Assembly: GCF_001456115.1 (NCBI RefSeq)
Contig: NZ_CP013264.1
Location: forward strand, 248,001 to 312,000
Direction of reading: 5' to 3'
Length of the DNA stretch: 64,000 nucleotides
Source: Sphingobium baderi
Lineage (GTDB): Bacteria > Pseudomonadota > Alphaproteobacteria > Sphingomonadales > Sphingomonadaceae
Part shown: positions 29,896 through 39,271 of the stretch, in pieces
How positions within the stretch are numbered: position 1 is the first letter of the stretch
Layout of the letters: each line of letters begins with the position of its first letter
Program-made: the position numbers and the translations under genes
Notes under the pieces: generated by a model
What the model was told of the DNA's origin: nothing
Databases searched by the model: none
The model's input: the letters and a program-made list of their open reading frames with translations, nothing else

Positions 29896-29905
29896 ACTTG
29901 TCGGC

Positions 29906-30214
29906 TCAGGCCAACTTGATCTCTACGTTCACGCCGGCAGCCAGATCCAGCTTCATCAGCGCGTCGACCGTCTGCGGCGTCGGCTGCACAATGTCAAGCA
30001 TACGCTTGTAGGTGCGGACCTCGAACTGCTCGCGCGACTTCTTGTCGATATGCGGGCCACGGTTGACCGTGAACTTCTCGATGCGCGTCGGCAAAGGAAT
30101 CGGACCGCGAATGAGGGCGCCCGTGCGACGGGCGGTTTCGGCGATGTCGCCGGTCGCCTGATCGAGCACGCGATGATCGAACGCCTTAAGGCGAATGCGG
30201 ATGTTGCTGTCCAT
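29906..30214 (-). CDS. rpsJ: 30S ribosomal protein S10 (NusE)
   Basis: 102 residues: [40 protein letters not shown] and [20 protein letters not shown]. Ribosomal head protein and NusB partner in antitermination. First gene of the S10 section, after the tuf terminator. Confidence 0.97.
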   Translation of the reverse strand: MDSNIRIRLKAFDHRVLDQATGDIAETARRTGALIRGPIPLPTRIEKFTVNRGPHIDKKSREQFEVRTYKRMLDIVQPTPQTVDALMKLDLAAGVNVEIKLA

Positions 30215-30248
30215 ATCCCTAACCGATGCGAAAGAGCCAAAAACCAGA

Positions 30249-30291
30249 GCATTTTCCAGTCAGCTGGAACAGCTGACGATTCAGAAAATGC
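30249..30291 (-). promoter_or_regulatory. long dyad followed by a T-run in the rpsJ leader
   Basis: Outer arms GCATTTTC (30249-30256) and GAAAATGC (30284-30291) enclose the perfect inner hairpin GTCAGCTG-GAA-CAGCTGAC (30259-30277). On the minus strand the dyad is followed after about four bases by TTTTT, 35 bases before the rpsJ start codon. It resembles an attenuator or a second terminator; which one is not decided by the sequence. Confidence 0.5.
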
Positions 30292-30373
30292 GCCAAACCA
30301 AAAATATACCGCCTCAACATTGCCCTTCTAGCTCCTGCGAGCCGGAGAAAGGCGATCCGAGGCGGCGAAAATT

Positions 30374-30409
30374 CCAAGCGGCGCGAATCAGGCGATTCGC
30401 GCCGCTTGG
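30374..30409 (-). terminator. Rho-independent terminator of the str operon (after tuf)
   Basis: Perfect 16-bp stem with a four-base loop: arm CCAAGCGGCGCGAATC at 30374-30389 and its complement at 30394-30409. On the minus strand it is followed by AATTTTCG and lies 8 bases beyond the tuf stop codon. It separates tuf from the S10 genes. Confidence 0.88.
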
Positions 30410-30417
30410 TGCCTATA

Positions 30418-31608
30418 TTACTTCGAGATCGTGCCGACAACCCCTGCGCCAACCGTGCGGCCACCTTCGCGGATCGCGAAGCGCAGACCGGAGTCCATGG
30501 CGATGGGAGCAATCAGCTTCACGCCGAGCTTCACATTGTCGCCGGGCATGACCATCTCGGTGCCCTCGGGCAGGACAACCTCACCAGTGACGTCCGTGGT
30601 GCGGAAGTAGAACTGCGGACGATAGTTGGCGAAGAACGGCGTGTGACGGCCACCTTCTTCCTTCGACAACACATAGACTTCCGCATCGAACTCGGTGTGC
30701 GGCGTAACCGAACCGGGCTTAGCCAGAACCTGGCCACGCTCGACATCTTCACGACCCACGCCACGAACCAGCGCGCCGATATTGTCGCCCGCGCGGCCCT
30801 CGTCGAGCAGCTTGCGGAACATTTCGACGCCGGTGACGGTGGTCTTGCGGGTATCCTTGATACCGACGATCTCGACTTCCTCGCCAACCTTGACGATGCC
30901 GGTCTCGACGCGGCCGGTGACGACGGTGCCGCGACCCGAGATCGAGAACACGTCTTCGATCGGCATCAGGAAAGGCTTGTCAACCGGACGCTCCGGCTGC
31001 GGGATCCAGCTGTCGACGGCAGCCATCAGCTTCAGAACGGCTTCACGACCGATTTCGTCGTTGGAACCGTCCAGAGCCTTCACGGCCGAACCGGCGATGA
31101 TCGGAATATTGTCGCCGTCGAAGTCGTAGGACGACAGCAGCTCGCGGATTTCCAGCTCAACAAGCTCGAGGATTTCCGCGTCGTCGACGAGGTCGACCTT
31201 GTTCATGAACACGACCAGCTGGGGAACGCCGACCTGCTTGGCGAGCAGGATGTGCTCACGGGTCTGCGGCATCGGGCCGTCAGTGGCCGACACGACCAGA
31301 ATCGCGCCATCCATCTGGGCGGCACCGGTGATCATGTTCTTCACATAGTCAGCGTGACCCGGGCAGTCGACGTGCGCGTAGTGACGCGCTTCGGTTTCAT
31401 ATTCGACGTGCGCGGTCGAAATGGTGATGCCGCGCTCGCGCTCTTCAGGCGCCTTGTCGATATTGGCATAGTCGACAAAGGTCGCGCCGCCGGTTTCGGC
31501 GAGAACCTTGGTGATTGCCGCGGTCAGCGAGGTCTTGCCATGGTCGACGTGACCGATGGTGCCGATATTGCAGTGCGGCTTCGTCCGCTCAAACTTAGCT
31601 TTCGCCAT
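30418..31608 (-). CDS. tuf: elongation factor Tu
   Basis: 396 residues: [14 protein letters not shown] (G1), RGITI (switch I), [12 protein letters not shown] (G3), NKVD (G4), then domains 2 and 3 ending [14 protein letters not shown]. It delivers aminoacyl-tRNA to the ribosome. Only one copy lies in this window; a second one elsewhere cannot be excluded. Confidence 0.98.
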   Translation of the reverse strand: MAKAKFERTKPHCNIGTIGHVDHGKTSLTAAITKVLAETGGATFVDYANIDKAPEERERGITISTAHVEYETEARHYAHVDCPGHADYVKNMITGAAQMDGAILVVSATDGPMPQTREHILLAKQVGVPQLVVFMNKVDLVDDAEILELVELEIRELLSSYDFDGDNIPIIAGSAVKALDGSNDEIGREAVLKLMAAVDSWIPQPERPVDKPFLMPIEDVFSISGRGTVVTGRVETGIVKVGEEVEIVGIKDTRKTTVTGVEMFRKLLDEGRAGDNIGALVRGVGREDVERGQVLAKPGSVTPHTEFDAEVYVLSKEEGGRHTPFFANYRPQFYFRTTDVTGEVVLPEGTEMVMPGDNVKLGVKLIAPIAMDSGLRFAIREGGRTVGAGVVGTISK

Positions 31609-31745
31609 TTTTTCCTACCTTCTAATCAAATCCGCTGTGTGGTTTGACCGCTCGGCCGCGCCTTGCGAAGGCGCGTCCATAGCAGCAAATTTCTAGATTA
31701 CCAGCCCCAAACCGACCCGCTCGCGCAGGCCGGTCGGGAAAATCG

Positions 31746-33818
31746 TCAGGCCATCTTCGCCTTGACTTCGTCCGCGACATTTTGCGGCACTTCATCATAG
31801 TGCGAAAACTGCATGCTGTACTGCGCGCGTCCCTGCGTGAAGGAGCGCAGCTGGTTGACATAACCGAACATGTTGGCCAGCGGCACCAGTGCATCGACAG
31901 TCTGAGCGTTGCCGCGGCTGTCCGTGCCCTGGATCTGTCCGCGACGGCTGTTCATGTCGCCGATGACGTCGCCCAGATATTCTTCCGGGGTCACGACTTC
32001 GACCTTCATGATCGGTTCGAGCAGCTTGATCCCGGACTTCTGCGCCGCCTCGCGCATCGCGCCGCGGGCACAGATTTCAAAGGCCAGCGCCGACGAATCG
32101 ACGTCGTGGTACGCGCCGTCCGTCAGGTGAACTTCGAAGTCGATGATCGGGAAACCGATGAGCTGACCGGTCAGAGCCGTTTCGCGGAAACCCTTTTCCA
32201 CCGACGGGATATATTCGCGCGGAATGTTGCCGCCCTTGATCTCGTCGAAGAACTGGAAGCCCGAACCGCGCTCGCCGGGGACCACGGTCACCTTGACGCG
32301 GCCAAACTGGCCCGAGCCGCCCGACTGCTTCTTGTGGGTATAGTCGATGTCGACCTTTTTCGCGAGATATTCGCGATAGGCCACCTGCGGCGCGCCGACA
32401 TTCGCCTCGACCTTGAACTCGCGCTTCATGCGGTCGACGAGGATTTCGAGGTGAAGCTCGCCCATGCCCTTGATGATCGTCTGGCCCGATTCGTGATCGG
32501 TCGAGACGCGGAAGGATGGATCCTCGGCAGCCAGGCGGTTGAGGGCGATGCCCATCTTTTCCTGGTCGGCCTTGGTCTTGGGTTCGACCGACAGTTCAAT
32601 CACCGGCTCGGGAAATTCCATCCGTTCCAGAATGATCGGCTGCTTTTCCGAACACAGCGTGTCGCCGGTAGTCGTTTCCTTCATCCCGGCCAGCGCGACG
32701 ATGTCGCCGGCATAGGCCGTATCGACGTCTTCACGGCTGTTCGCATGCATGAGGAGCATACGGCCGATCTTTTCCTTCTTGTCCTTGACCGAGTTCAGAT
32801 AGGTGCCCTTGGTCAGGGTGCCCGAATAAACGCGCAGGAAGGTCAGCGAGCCGACGAAGGGATCGTTCATGATCTTGAACGCAAGGCCAGCGAACGGCGC
32901 ATCGTCGCTCGTCGGGCGACTGTCGGGGGTTTCGCCGTCCATCTTGACGCCCTGCACGTCTTCAATGTCGAGCGGACTGGGCAGGTAGTCGACAACGGCG
33001 TCGAGCAGCGGCTGCACGCCCTTGTTCTTGAACGAGGAGCCGCACAGCACCGGTACGAATGCCTGCCCGAGCGTACCCTTGCGGATCAGCTTCTTGAGCG
33101 TATCGACATCAGGCAGATTGCCTTCCAGATAGGCTTCCATCGCCTCATCGTCCTGCTCGACGGCAAGTTCGATCAGCCTTTCGCGATATTCGGCGGCCTT
33201 GTCGGCCAGATCGGCCGGAATTTCCTTATATTCGAACTCGGCGCCCAGGCTTTCATCCTTCCAGATGATCGCGCGGTCATGCACGAGATCGACCAGGCCG
33301 ACAAAGTCCGACTCCGCGCCAATGGGGAGATAGAGGACGGCCGGGATAGCGCCCAGGCGATCAATGATCGTCTGCACGCAATAGTAGAAATTCGCGCCGG
33401 TGCGGTCGAGCTTGTTGATGTAGCACATCCGCGGCACTTTGTACTTGTCCGCCTGGCGCCACACGGTTTCCGACTGCGGCTCAACGCCCGCCACGCCATC
33501 AAACGCGGCGACCGCGCCGTCCAGCACGCGCAGCGAACGCTCGACTTCGATGGTGAAGTCGACGTGGCCGGGCGTATCGATGATGTTCAGGCGGTGGTCG
33601 TTCCAGAAGCAAGTGGTGGCCGCGGACGTGATGGTGATGCCACGCTCCTGCTCCTGCTCCATCCAGTCCATGGTGGCGGCGCCGTCATGGACTTCGCCGA
33701 TCTTGTAGGACTTGCCGGTATAATAAAGGATACGCTCGGTCGTGGTGGTCTTACCGGCGTCAATATGCGCCATGATACCGAAATTGCGATAGCGTTCGAG
33801 CGGATGGCTGCGGGCCAT
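31746..33818 (-). CDS. fusA: elongation factor G
   Basis: 690 residues: [20 protein letters not shown] (G1), [15 protein letters not shown] (G3), [10 protein letters not shown] (G4), domain [20 protein letters not shown], and the C-terminal [20 protein letters not shown]. It drives translocation and ribosome recycling. Standard position between rpsG and tuf. Confidence 0.98.
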   Translation of the reverse strand: MARSHPLERYRNFGIMAHIDAGKTTTTERILYYTGKSYKIGEVHDGAATMDWMEQEQERGITITSAATTCFWNDHRLNIIDTPGHVDFTIEVERSLRVLDGAVAAFDGVAGVEPQSETVWRQADKYKVPRMCYINKLDRTGANFYYCVQTIIDRLGAIPAVLYLPIGAESDFVGLVDLVHDRAIIWKDESLGAEFEYKEIPADLADKAAEYRERLIELAVEQDDEAMEAYLEGNLPDVDTLKKLIRKGTLGQAFVPVLCGSSFKNKGVQPLLDAVVDYLPSPLDIEDVQGVKMDGETPDSRPTSDDAPFAGLAFKIMNDPFVGSLTFLRVYSGTLTKGTYLNSVKDKKEKIGRMLLMHANSREDVDTAYAGDIVALAGMKETTTGDTLCSEKQPIILERMEFPEPVIELSVEPKTKADQEKMGIALNRLAAEDPSFRVSTDHESGQTIIKGMGELHLEILVDRMKREFKVEANVGAPQVAYREYLAKKVDIDYTHKKQSGGSGQFGRVKVTVVPGERGSGFQFFDEIKGGNIPREYIPSVEKGFRETALTGQLIGFPIIDFEVHLTDGAYHDVDSSALAFEICARGAMREAAQKSGIKLLEPIMKVEVVTPEEYLGDVIGDMNSRRGQIQGTDSRGNAQTVDALVPLANMFGYVNQLRSFTQGRAQYSMQFSHYDEVPQNVADEVKAKMA

Positions 33819-33886
33819 GATCGTTACTCCGTTGCCGCGATGCGGCGGTCAAACCTTGAGACTTGGGACTGAAACTTCAATCCGTT

Positions 33887-33979
33887 CGGCCCTTCGACTG
33901 CACTCAGGAGAGCTTGTCGAAGCCCTGTTTCCTTCCCGGGAAGGCGTGCAGCCCTTTGACAAGCTCCGGGCGAACGGGA
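33887..33979. repeat. intergenic palindromic repeat of the CCCTTCGACAAGCTC type
   Basis: The fusA-rpsG spacer carries GCCCTTCGACTGCACTCAGG (33889-33908), an inverted GAGCTTGTCGAAGCCCTG (33910-33927) and CAGCCCTTTGACAAGCTCC followed by GGGCGAACGGG (33949-33977). The second and third copies can pair into a long imperfect hairpin. Related short extragenic repeats are common in sphingomonads and xanthomonads. Confidence 0.6.
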
Positions 33980-34025
33980 ACCAGGGAAGCGGGAACCGCA
34001 TGGCCCCCGCTTCCCAATATAGTGC

Positions 34026-34496
34026 TTACCAGCGATAGTGCGAGAAGGCGCGGTTCGCTTCCGCCATGCGATGTGTGTCTTCGCGCTTCTTGACCGCATT
34101 GCCGCGGTTGTTGGCAGCGTCCAGAAGCTCGCCCGACAGGCGGGCGGCCATGGTAGTTTCGCTGCGGTTGCGCGACGCGGTGATAAGCCAGCGGATGGCC
34201 AGCGCCTGGGCGCGCTCGGGGCGCACTTCGACGGGCACCTGATAGGTCGCACCGCCAACGCGGCGGCTGCGGACCTCGATGCCGGGCTTCACATTGTTCA
34301 GCGCGTCATGGAACATCTGGATCGGATCCTTCTTGGCCTTAGCCTCGACGGTATCCAGCGCACCATAGACGATCGATTCGGCAACGGCTTTCTTGCCGTC
34401 CTGCATGATGCTGTTCATGAACTTGGAAAGAACGATATCGCCGAACTTGGGATCGGGCAGGATAACGCGCTTTTCGGGGCGACGACGACGTGACAT
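34026..34496 (-). CDS. rpsG: 30S ribosomal protein S7
   Basis: 156 residues: [40 protein letters not shown] and [20 protein letters not shown]. It nucleates assembly of the 30S head and contacts the E site. 18 bases after rpsL. Confidence 0.98.
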   Translation of the reverse strand: MSRRRRPEKRVILPDPKFGDIVLSKFMNSIMQDGKKAVAESIVYGALDTVEAKAKKDPIQMFHDALNNVKPGIEVRSRRVGGATYQVPVEVRPERAQALAIRWLITASRNRSETTMAARLSGELLDAANNRGNAVKKREDTHRMAEANRAFSHYRW

Positions 34497-34514
34497 ATTA
34501 TTGGCCTCCCCTTC

Positions 34515-34886
34515 TTACTTAGGACGCTTCGCGCCGTATTTGGAACGGCTCTGCTTACGGTCCTTGACGCCCTGGGTATCCAGAACGCCGCGCAGCACAT
34601 GGTAGCGCACACCGGGAAGGTCGCGTACGCGACCGCCACGGATCAGCACAACGCTATGCTCCTGAAGGTTATGACCTTCACCCGGAATGTAGGTGATGAC
34701 TTCGCGCTGGTTGACCAGACGCACCTTCGCCACCTTACGGAGAGCCGAGTTCGGCTTCTTCGGGGTCGTCGTGTAGACGCGGGTGCAAACACCGCGCTTC
34801 TGCGGGTTCGCATCCATTGCAGGGACCTTCGACTTGGCCTTCTGCGGTTCGCGGCCCTTCCGGACCAGCTGGTTGATTGTTGGCAT
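34515..34886 (-). CDS. rpsL: 30S ribosomal protein S12
   Basis: 123 residues from [20 protein letters not shown]; upstream MKGF codons at 34898 are not conserved. Contains [20 protein letters not shown] with Lys at the classical streptomycin-resistance position (wild-type TPKKPNSA) and [20 protein letters not shown]. First gene of the str operon. Confidence 0.98.
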   Translation of the reverse strand: MPTINQLVRKGREPQKAKSKVPAMDANPQKRGVCTRVYTTTPKKPNSALRKVAKVRLVNQREVITYIPGEGHNLQEHSVVLIRGGRVRDLPGVRYHVLRGVLDTQGVKDRKQSRSKYGAKRPK

Positions 34887-35231
34887 GAAGCCCTTCACCT
34901 TTTTTCAGTTACTTTACCGCGCGCACTCCCGCGTTCCTGGCCGAAAGAAGAGATAATCTCCAAACAGCAAAGGCCCCCGGCGGGCAAACGCCCCCTGGAG
35001 CCGCAAGAGCACCCGGCAATGTTCAGCTCTGTGTTCGCCCGGCGAATGTGGAAAAAAGACGAGTCCTTCCGCCGCAGGTCGCTGGGCTGGCGCGCCTATA
35101 GCGAAGCGGGCTTTTATGGTCAAGCACGGGCCGGATGCGCTCCACCCCATTAACAAGGAGGCGTGGTCAACGTGCCGCTCTGGCAAATAATGGCGCAACG
35201 CTGAAACGCATATTCATGACCGTGCCAAGTC
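34887..35231. other. gene-free str operon leader
   Basis: 345 bases between rpsL and the EAL remnant. No protein similarity is visible on either strand. It holds the predicted str promoter and an untranslated leader of about 200 bases with several GC-rich stretches that could fold. Confidence 0.6.
35095..35123 (-). promoter_or_regulatory. predicted sigma-70 type promoter of the str operon
   Basis: On the minus strand TTGACC (35118-35123) and TATAGG (35095-35100) are separated by exactly 17 bases. It points towards rpsL, about 200 bases upstream of its start. It is the best promoter match in this spacer, although GC-rich alphaproteobacterial promoters often deviate from the consensus. Confidence 0.6.
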
Positions 35232-35569
35232 GTGGAATATAATCTGCAACGATTGAGCGCCGCCGGCATTTCCATCGCGCTGGACGATTTCGGCACCGGC
35301 TATGCTTCGTTCTCCCACCTCACGCAATTTCCGATCGACATCATCAAGATCGACCGCTGCTTCCTCCGGGATCTTAAAACCAATCCCGACGACGCCGCCA
35401 TCGTCCGCATCGTGCTGAACCTGGCATATAGTTTGGGCATCCGCACCGTGGCCGAGGGTGTGGAAAATGAAAATCAGCTCGCTTATCTGCGCGCCGGCGG
35501 ATGTCATTATGGACAGGGCTTCCTGTTCGGCGCGGCGGTCCCGCGTCCCGGATTTCTGAACTTCAGCGA
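35232..35569 (+). pseudogene. C-terminal remnant of an EAL-domain phosphodiesterase
   Basis: From a GTG at 35232 the frame gives RLSAAGISIALDDFGTGYAS, FPIDIIKIDRCFL, LGIRTVAEGVENENQLAYLR and GGCHYGQGFLFG. These are the second half of an EAL domain, with the DDFGTG and E-N-Q-A-like motifs. The EAL motif and the first 120 or so residues are absent, and upstream lies the rpsL leader. The frame stays open to 35978 without further similarity. A fragment left by rearrangement, very unlikely to hydrolyse c-di-GMP. Confidence 0.8.
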
Positions 35570-35757
35570 ATCGACCGCCGCCTGTTCGCTGGCTGATGAC
35601 AAATTTTTCTCGCCAACAGAGGAACCAAAACGCCTTTTCCTCGTTTTGCCGCGCCCAGCGCTCGACTCGTCACGAGTCCGTAATGATGGATTCGCGCCAA
35701 CCGGATTCTTTTTGCTAGCCGCCCGCTACTCACATCAAGAGTCGGACGGGGTCGCAA

Positions 35758-36951
35758 TTGCCGCAACGAAGCAAGAAGGGGAGGATTTCCTTCAGGGAAA
35801 GGCTTGCAGCCTTTTGCCCGGAAAGAGAGATTTTCCTACGCTCCGGCGGCCAGGTGAAATTCATCCGGATTTCCCGGCGTTTACAGCTGTGTGCCGCGGG
35901 GGCATTGTCCATCGTGCTGATTGGATGGGCCGCGCTCACCATAGCCATGGTGGCGGGCAGCGCCGCCGTCGCACATGACCGTGCCGTGCTGGCGCAACAA
36001 GGCAAAACCGTCGCCAGCAAGGCCAGCAAGGTCGAACATTACCGGAAATCCGTCGAAGAACTGACGCAGGATCTGGAAGAGCGTCAGGATTTCATGGACG
36101 ATCTCTACCGGACGCATTTCGGTGCCGAAGGCGGCGCCCTATCGGCGCGGGTAATCGGCTCTCCTGACGCGGAAACGAAGAAGGACGCGGAGCAGGGCGG
36201 CCCGGCCACAAAGACAAGCATGGCGCCCGAAGCGGCTCCCCTCATGAAGATCGATGCGCGGCAACGGCATTTTGCGCTGTTGCTCGCCACCGCAGTCGAG
36301 CGGCGCGCGGACAAAGCCGCTGCCGCCATCCGCAGCTTCGGCCTTAATCCCGAATCCCTGAGCCGCAATGCCGCGCGGGCGCAGGGCGGGCCCTTCGTGC
36401 CATGGCCTGGCGAGCGGGAGGACATGCCCAGGGAACTCGCCCGGCTCGCCAGCGCACTGTCCCGCCTGGAATTTCTTGAAAGCGGCCTGATCGCCATCCC
36501 TTCGGGCAAGCCGACAACGGCGCCGATGGAAACAAGTTCATACGGCTATCGCCGCGACCCGTTCAACGGTCATGCCGCTTTCCATGCAGGCATGGATTTC
36601 CCCGGCCGCCATGGCCAGCCCATATTGGCCGCAGCCAAGGGCAAGGTGGTCTATGTCGGACAGCGTCAGGGCTATGGCAATGTGGTGGAGGTCGAACATG
36701 GCAATGGTCTGATGACCCGCTATGCTCATCTATCCGGTTTTTCGAGCCGCGTGGGCCAGACCGTCGCGCGCGGCGACGCCATCGGACGCATGGGATCGAC
36801 GGGCCGTTCGACCGGCACGCATCTGCATTTCGAAGTGCGTATCGACGGCCAACCCATCAACCCCCGCCGTTTCCTGGAGGCCCGGCAAGATGTTCTCCAA
36901 ATCCAGCAAATCGCAAAGGCCCGTTTCGCCGGCATCGGCAACCGGGGCTAA
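35758..36951 (+). CDS. M23-family peptidoglycan endopeptidase with membrane anchor
   Basis: 397 residues from a TTG start. N-terminal basic region, TM about 45-70 (LCAAGALSIVLIGWAALTIA), coiled coil with VEHYRKSVEELTQDLEERQD, then a C-terminal LytM/M23 domain: YRRDPFNGHAAFHAGMDFPG (HxxxD zinc ligands), YGNVVEVEHGNG and GTHLHFEVRIDGQPINP (HLH). It should cleave peptidoglycan cross-links on the periplasmic side. Its last 62 bases overlap the bactofilin gene. The exact start is uncertain. Confidence 0.88.
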   Translation: MPQRSKKGRISFRERLAAFCPEREIFLRSGGQVKFIRISRRLQLCAAGALSIVLIGWAALTIAMVAGSAAVAHDRAVLAQQGKTVASKASKVEHYRKSVEELTQDLEERQDFMDDLYRTHFGAEGGALSARVIGSPDAETKKDAEQGGPATKTSMAPEAAPLMKIDARQRHFALLLATAVERRADKAAAAIRSFGLNPESLSRNAARAQGGPFVPWPGEREDMPRELARLASALSRLEFLESGLIAIPSGKPTTAPMETSSYGYRRDPFNGHAAFHAGMDFPGRHGQPILAAAKGKVVYVGQRQGYGNVVEVEHGNGLMTRYAHLSGFSSRVGQTVARGDAIGRMGSTGRSTGTHLHFEVRIDGQPINPRRFLEARQDVLQIQQIAKARFAGIGNRG

Positions 36952-37318
36952 GAAAACGCCCTTTTCGCTGATCGGCGGCGATGTCAGCATCACCGGCGAT
37001 CTGAGCGCCTCGGTTGACCTCCATATCGATGGCAGGATCGAAGGCGACATCACCTGCGCCGCGCTGGTGCAGGGCCCCGACAGTCACATCATGGGCCATG
37101 TGATAGCCAGCAGCGCCCGGCTCGCCGGACTGGTCGACGGATCGATCACGGCAGAGGAACTGACGGTGGAGAGCAGCGCACGGATCACCGGCGATGTAAC
37201 CTACAGGCGGATTTCCATCGAACCAGGCAGCCGGATCGACGGAAGGCTGACGCACCGGGACGGTGAAGAAACCCCAGCCGCCGAACTGAAGCTGATTACC
37301 AGCGACGGCGCGGCCTGA
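36890..37318 (+). CDS. bacA: bactofilin
   Basis: 142 residues from ATG 36890, 9 bases after GGAGG (36876-36880). A short basic tail (MFSKSSKSQRPVSP) precedes a right-handed beta-helix core of DUF583 type: FSLIGGDVSITGDLSASVDL, HIDGRIEGDI, SARLAGLVDGSITAEEL. Bactofilins polymerise without nucleotide and recruit cell-wall enzymes. The gene begins inside the M23 peptidase gene in another frame, a pairing known from several bacteria, so both should work together in cell shape. Confidence 0.9.
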   Translation: MFSKSSKSQRPVSPASATGAKKTPFSLIGGDVSITGDLSASVDLHIDGRIEGDITCAALVQGPDSHIMGHVIASSARLAGLVDGSITAEELTVESSARITGDVTYRRISIEPGSRIDGRLTHRDGEETPAAELKLITSDGAA

Positions 37319-37320
37319 AT

Positions 37321-38112
37321 TCAGTTCACCGGCGGGCGGCGACGATAGCTGAGCGCTTCGGCCACATGCACGCGGCCCACACGGTCGGCTCCGGCAAGGT
37401 CGGCGATGGTCCGGGCGACGCGCAGAACGCGGGTGTAGCCGCGCGCGGACAGCTTCATGGCGGCGGCAGCCTGCGCCAACAACTCCCGTCCCGCCTCGTC
37501 CGGACCCGCCACATCTTCCAGCCTTTCGCCATCCACCTCCGCATTGGTCCGGGTGCGCGTTCCGGCATAGCGTTCGGTCTGGATCGTCCGCGCGGCCGCA
37601 ACGCGGGCGGCGACTTCGGCAGACCCCTCGCTGGGCGGGGGCAGGACCAGATCGGCGCCTGTCACCGCCTGCACTTCCACATGCAGGTCGATGCGATCCA
37701 GAAGCGGTCCCGATACCTTCGCCTGATAGTCCGACGCACAACGCGGCGCGCGTGAGCAGGCGAGGGCCGGATCGCCTAGATGCCCGCAGCGACAGGGATT
37801 CATCGCCGCGATAAGCTGAACCCGTGCCGGGAAAGTGACATGGGCATTGGCGCGCGCGACCGTCACTTCGCCGGTTTCGAGCGGTTGGCGGAGGGAATCG
37901 AGCACGGCCCGCTGGAATTCGGGAAGTTCGTCGAGGAATAATATGCCCAGATGCGCCATGCTGACCTCACCGGGCCGGGCACGCAGTCCGCCCCCCACCA
38001 GCGCGGCCATGGAAGCGCTGTGGTGGGGCGCACGGAAGGGACGCGCACGGCTGATCCTCCCCCCCTGCAATGTGCCCGCGACGCTTGCGACCATGGAGGT
38101 TTCCAGCGCTTC
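37321..38112 (-). pseudogene. comM: comM (YifB, Mg-chelatase-like ATPase), 3' part severed by a transposon
   Basis: The minus-strand frame reads EALETSMVASVAGTLQGG, RPFRAPHHSASMAALVGGG, GEVSMAHLGILFLDELPEFQ (Walker B) and QLIAAMNPCRCGHLGDP up to YTRVLRVARTIADLAG at the C-terminus. This is the C-terminal half of ComM, the branch-migration helicase for natural transformation. Bases 38105-38112 are the target-site duplication. Joined to the 5' part without the element, the frame is intact at 502 codons. A start at ATG 38118 inside the transposon end could produce this fragment alone, without Walker A. Confidence 0.92.
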
Positions 38113-38136
38113 CGGCATTATGTAGCAAACGCACCA
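38113..38136 (+). repeat. left terminal inverted repeat of the transposon
   Basis: 24 bases beginning CGGCATTATGTAGC, an exact reverse complement of 41474-41497. Its outer bases supply the ATG used by the severed comM fragment. Confidence 0.95.
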
Positions 38137-38179
38137 AGGGAGGGCGCGCCTGCGCTAAGGGTGCGTGATTAGCGCGACT

Positions 38180-38986
38180 CTATTCCTCGCGCTCAGTCTC
38201 TTTGGCGGTGTCGGGGTAGACATGCAGTTCCCACGGCATTTTTTTGAAAAGCCAGTCAGCGAGATAAAACGTGGCCTCCCGGTTCCATTTTCCGCCCATC
38301 TGATCGTCGTACGAAATCGCGATCTTAATATGCAGCTTGCAAGGTTTTGTAGGGAGCGTTGGACCATAGGTTCCGGCACGGATAACGCCAGTCACGCAAT
38401 GATCTGGATCGACCATGCCAAAAGGATGATTCACAGGAAACCATTCTCCGTTTTCATCAATCATGTGCCGCGTGATCATCTTGACGTTGACAGCGGGAGT
38501 CTGGCCAAAATTCCGGACGCGAAGTTTGATGACGGACCGCGATTCCACAATAACGGATTCAATTCCGAGATAAGCGCGAAGCTGACGGATTGCGGAGTTT
38601 TTTGCGATGCTGTTGGCTTCCCTGGCTTGGGCAAGGGACTTCTCAGTCTGCCTAAGCGCCATGACAACCAGCACCACGCTGACAAAGGAGAGAACACCTC
38701 CAAATCCGCCGATCAGGTTCCCCCACCAGCCACTTTCCGCAGCTTTTTCCGCCGCGACGGCGGCGCGCCACTGGGCGCAAAGATCGGCGGTGTCGTGGTC
38801 TTTGGCTTGGTAACAGCTATCGGCATATTTATCGGGATAAGCCGCGTAGTTGCCAGTAGGCGCGGTGGCGCTCTTTTCCTGCTGCTCGGTTTTGGCGCTT
38901 GGGCTTTCTTTATGTGGTGGAGCAGCCCCTAGTAAAACTATCCATCCGACAGCCGCAAGGATGACGCCCCTATCGCCTCTAAACAT
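38180..38986 (-). CDS. hypothetical membrane protein, transposon passenger
   Basis: 268 residues: N-terminal membrane segment or signal (VILAAVGWIVLLGAA), a Lys/Glu-rich linker, Cys-containing region (DSCYQAKDHDTADLCAQWRA), second TM about 88-111 (NLIGGFGGVLSFVSVVLVVM), a helical stretch ALRQTEKSLAQAREANSIAK, and a beta-rich C-terminal domain (VRNFGQTPAVNVKM). I know similar proteins of unknown function in proteobacteria, but no activity. Its start overlaps the DUF6471 gene by 49 bases, so the two are coupled. Confidence 0.75.
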   Translation of the reverse strand: MFRGDRGVILAAVGWIVLLGAAPPHKESPSAKTEQQEKSATAPTGNYAAYPDKYADSCYQAKDHDTADLCAQWRAAVAAEKAAESGWWGNLIGGFGGVLSFVSVVLVVMALRQTEKSLAQAREANSIAKNSAIRQLRAYLGIESVIVESRSVIKLRVRNFGQTPAVNVKMITRHMIDENGEWFPVNHPFGMVDPDHCVTGVIRAGTYGPTLPTKPCKLHIKIAISYDDQMGGKWNREATFYLADWLFKKMPWELHVYPDTAKETEREE

Positions 38987-39222
38987 TGTATGAGAAACAC
39001 CGCTGTGAATTTGCCCCGGCTCAGCTTGTTCCTGATATTCGGCTCAGAGTCCACCACGCCGACAGCGGCGAGCTTCTCAACTAGCTGAGCATAAGAGACA
39101 TTTCGGCGCTTCAATTCCGCCTTCAGCAACCCCTTAACCTTCGCTTCCCATTCCGTATCGGCCACGTTTGCACTCCATTCGTCGCAAACGCCATCATACA
39201 CGATACATTTGCCCTTGTGCAA
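38938..39222 (-). CDS. DUF6471-domain protein, transposon passenger
   Basis: 94 residues. From about residue 20 it matches the DUF6471 pattern: TEWEAKVKGLLKAELKRRNV, YAQLVEKLAAVGVVDSEPNI, NKLSRGKFTAVFLIQCLEAI. The helical, helix-turn-helix-like repeat suggests a small DNA-binding or adaptor protein, but no function is established. A GTG at 39165 (VADTEWEAK) is an alternative start. The promoter must lie in the short gap shared with the divergent transposase gene. Confidence 0.7.
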   Translation of the reverse strand: MHKGKCIVYDGVCDEWSANVADTEWEAKVKGLLKAELKRRNVSYAQLVEKLAAVGVVDSEPNIRNKLSRGKFTAVFLIQCLEAIGASSLRLSDG

Positions 39223-39271
39223 GATACAGTTATGTCATTATATGCGATGCATAAGCAACGGATACGATGAC

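Noticed and set aside
31782..33872. 696-codon open frame opposite fusA
   Set aside because: Antisense shadow of fusA, no recognisable sequence.
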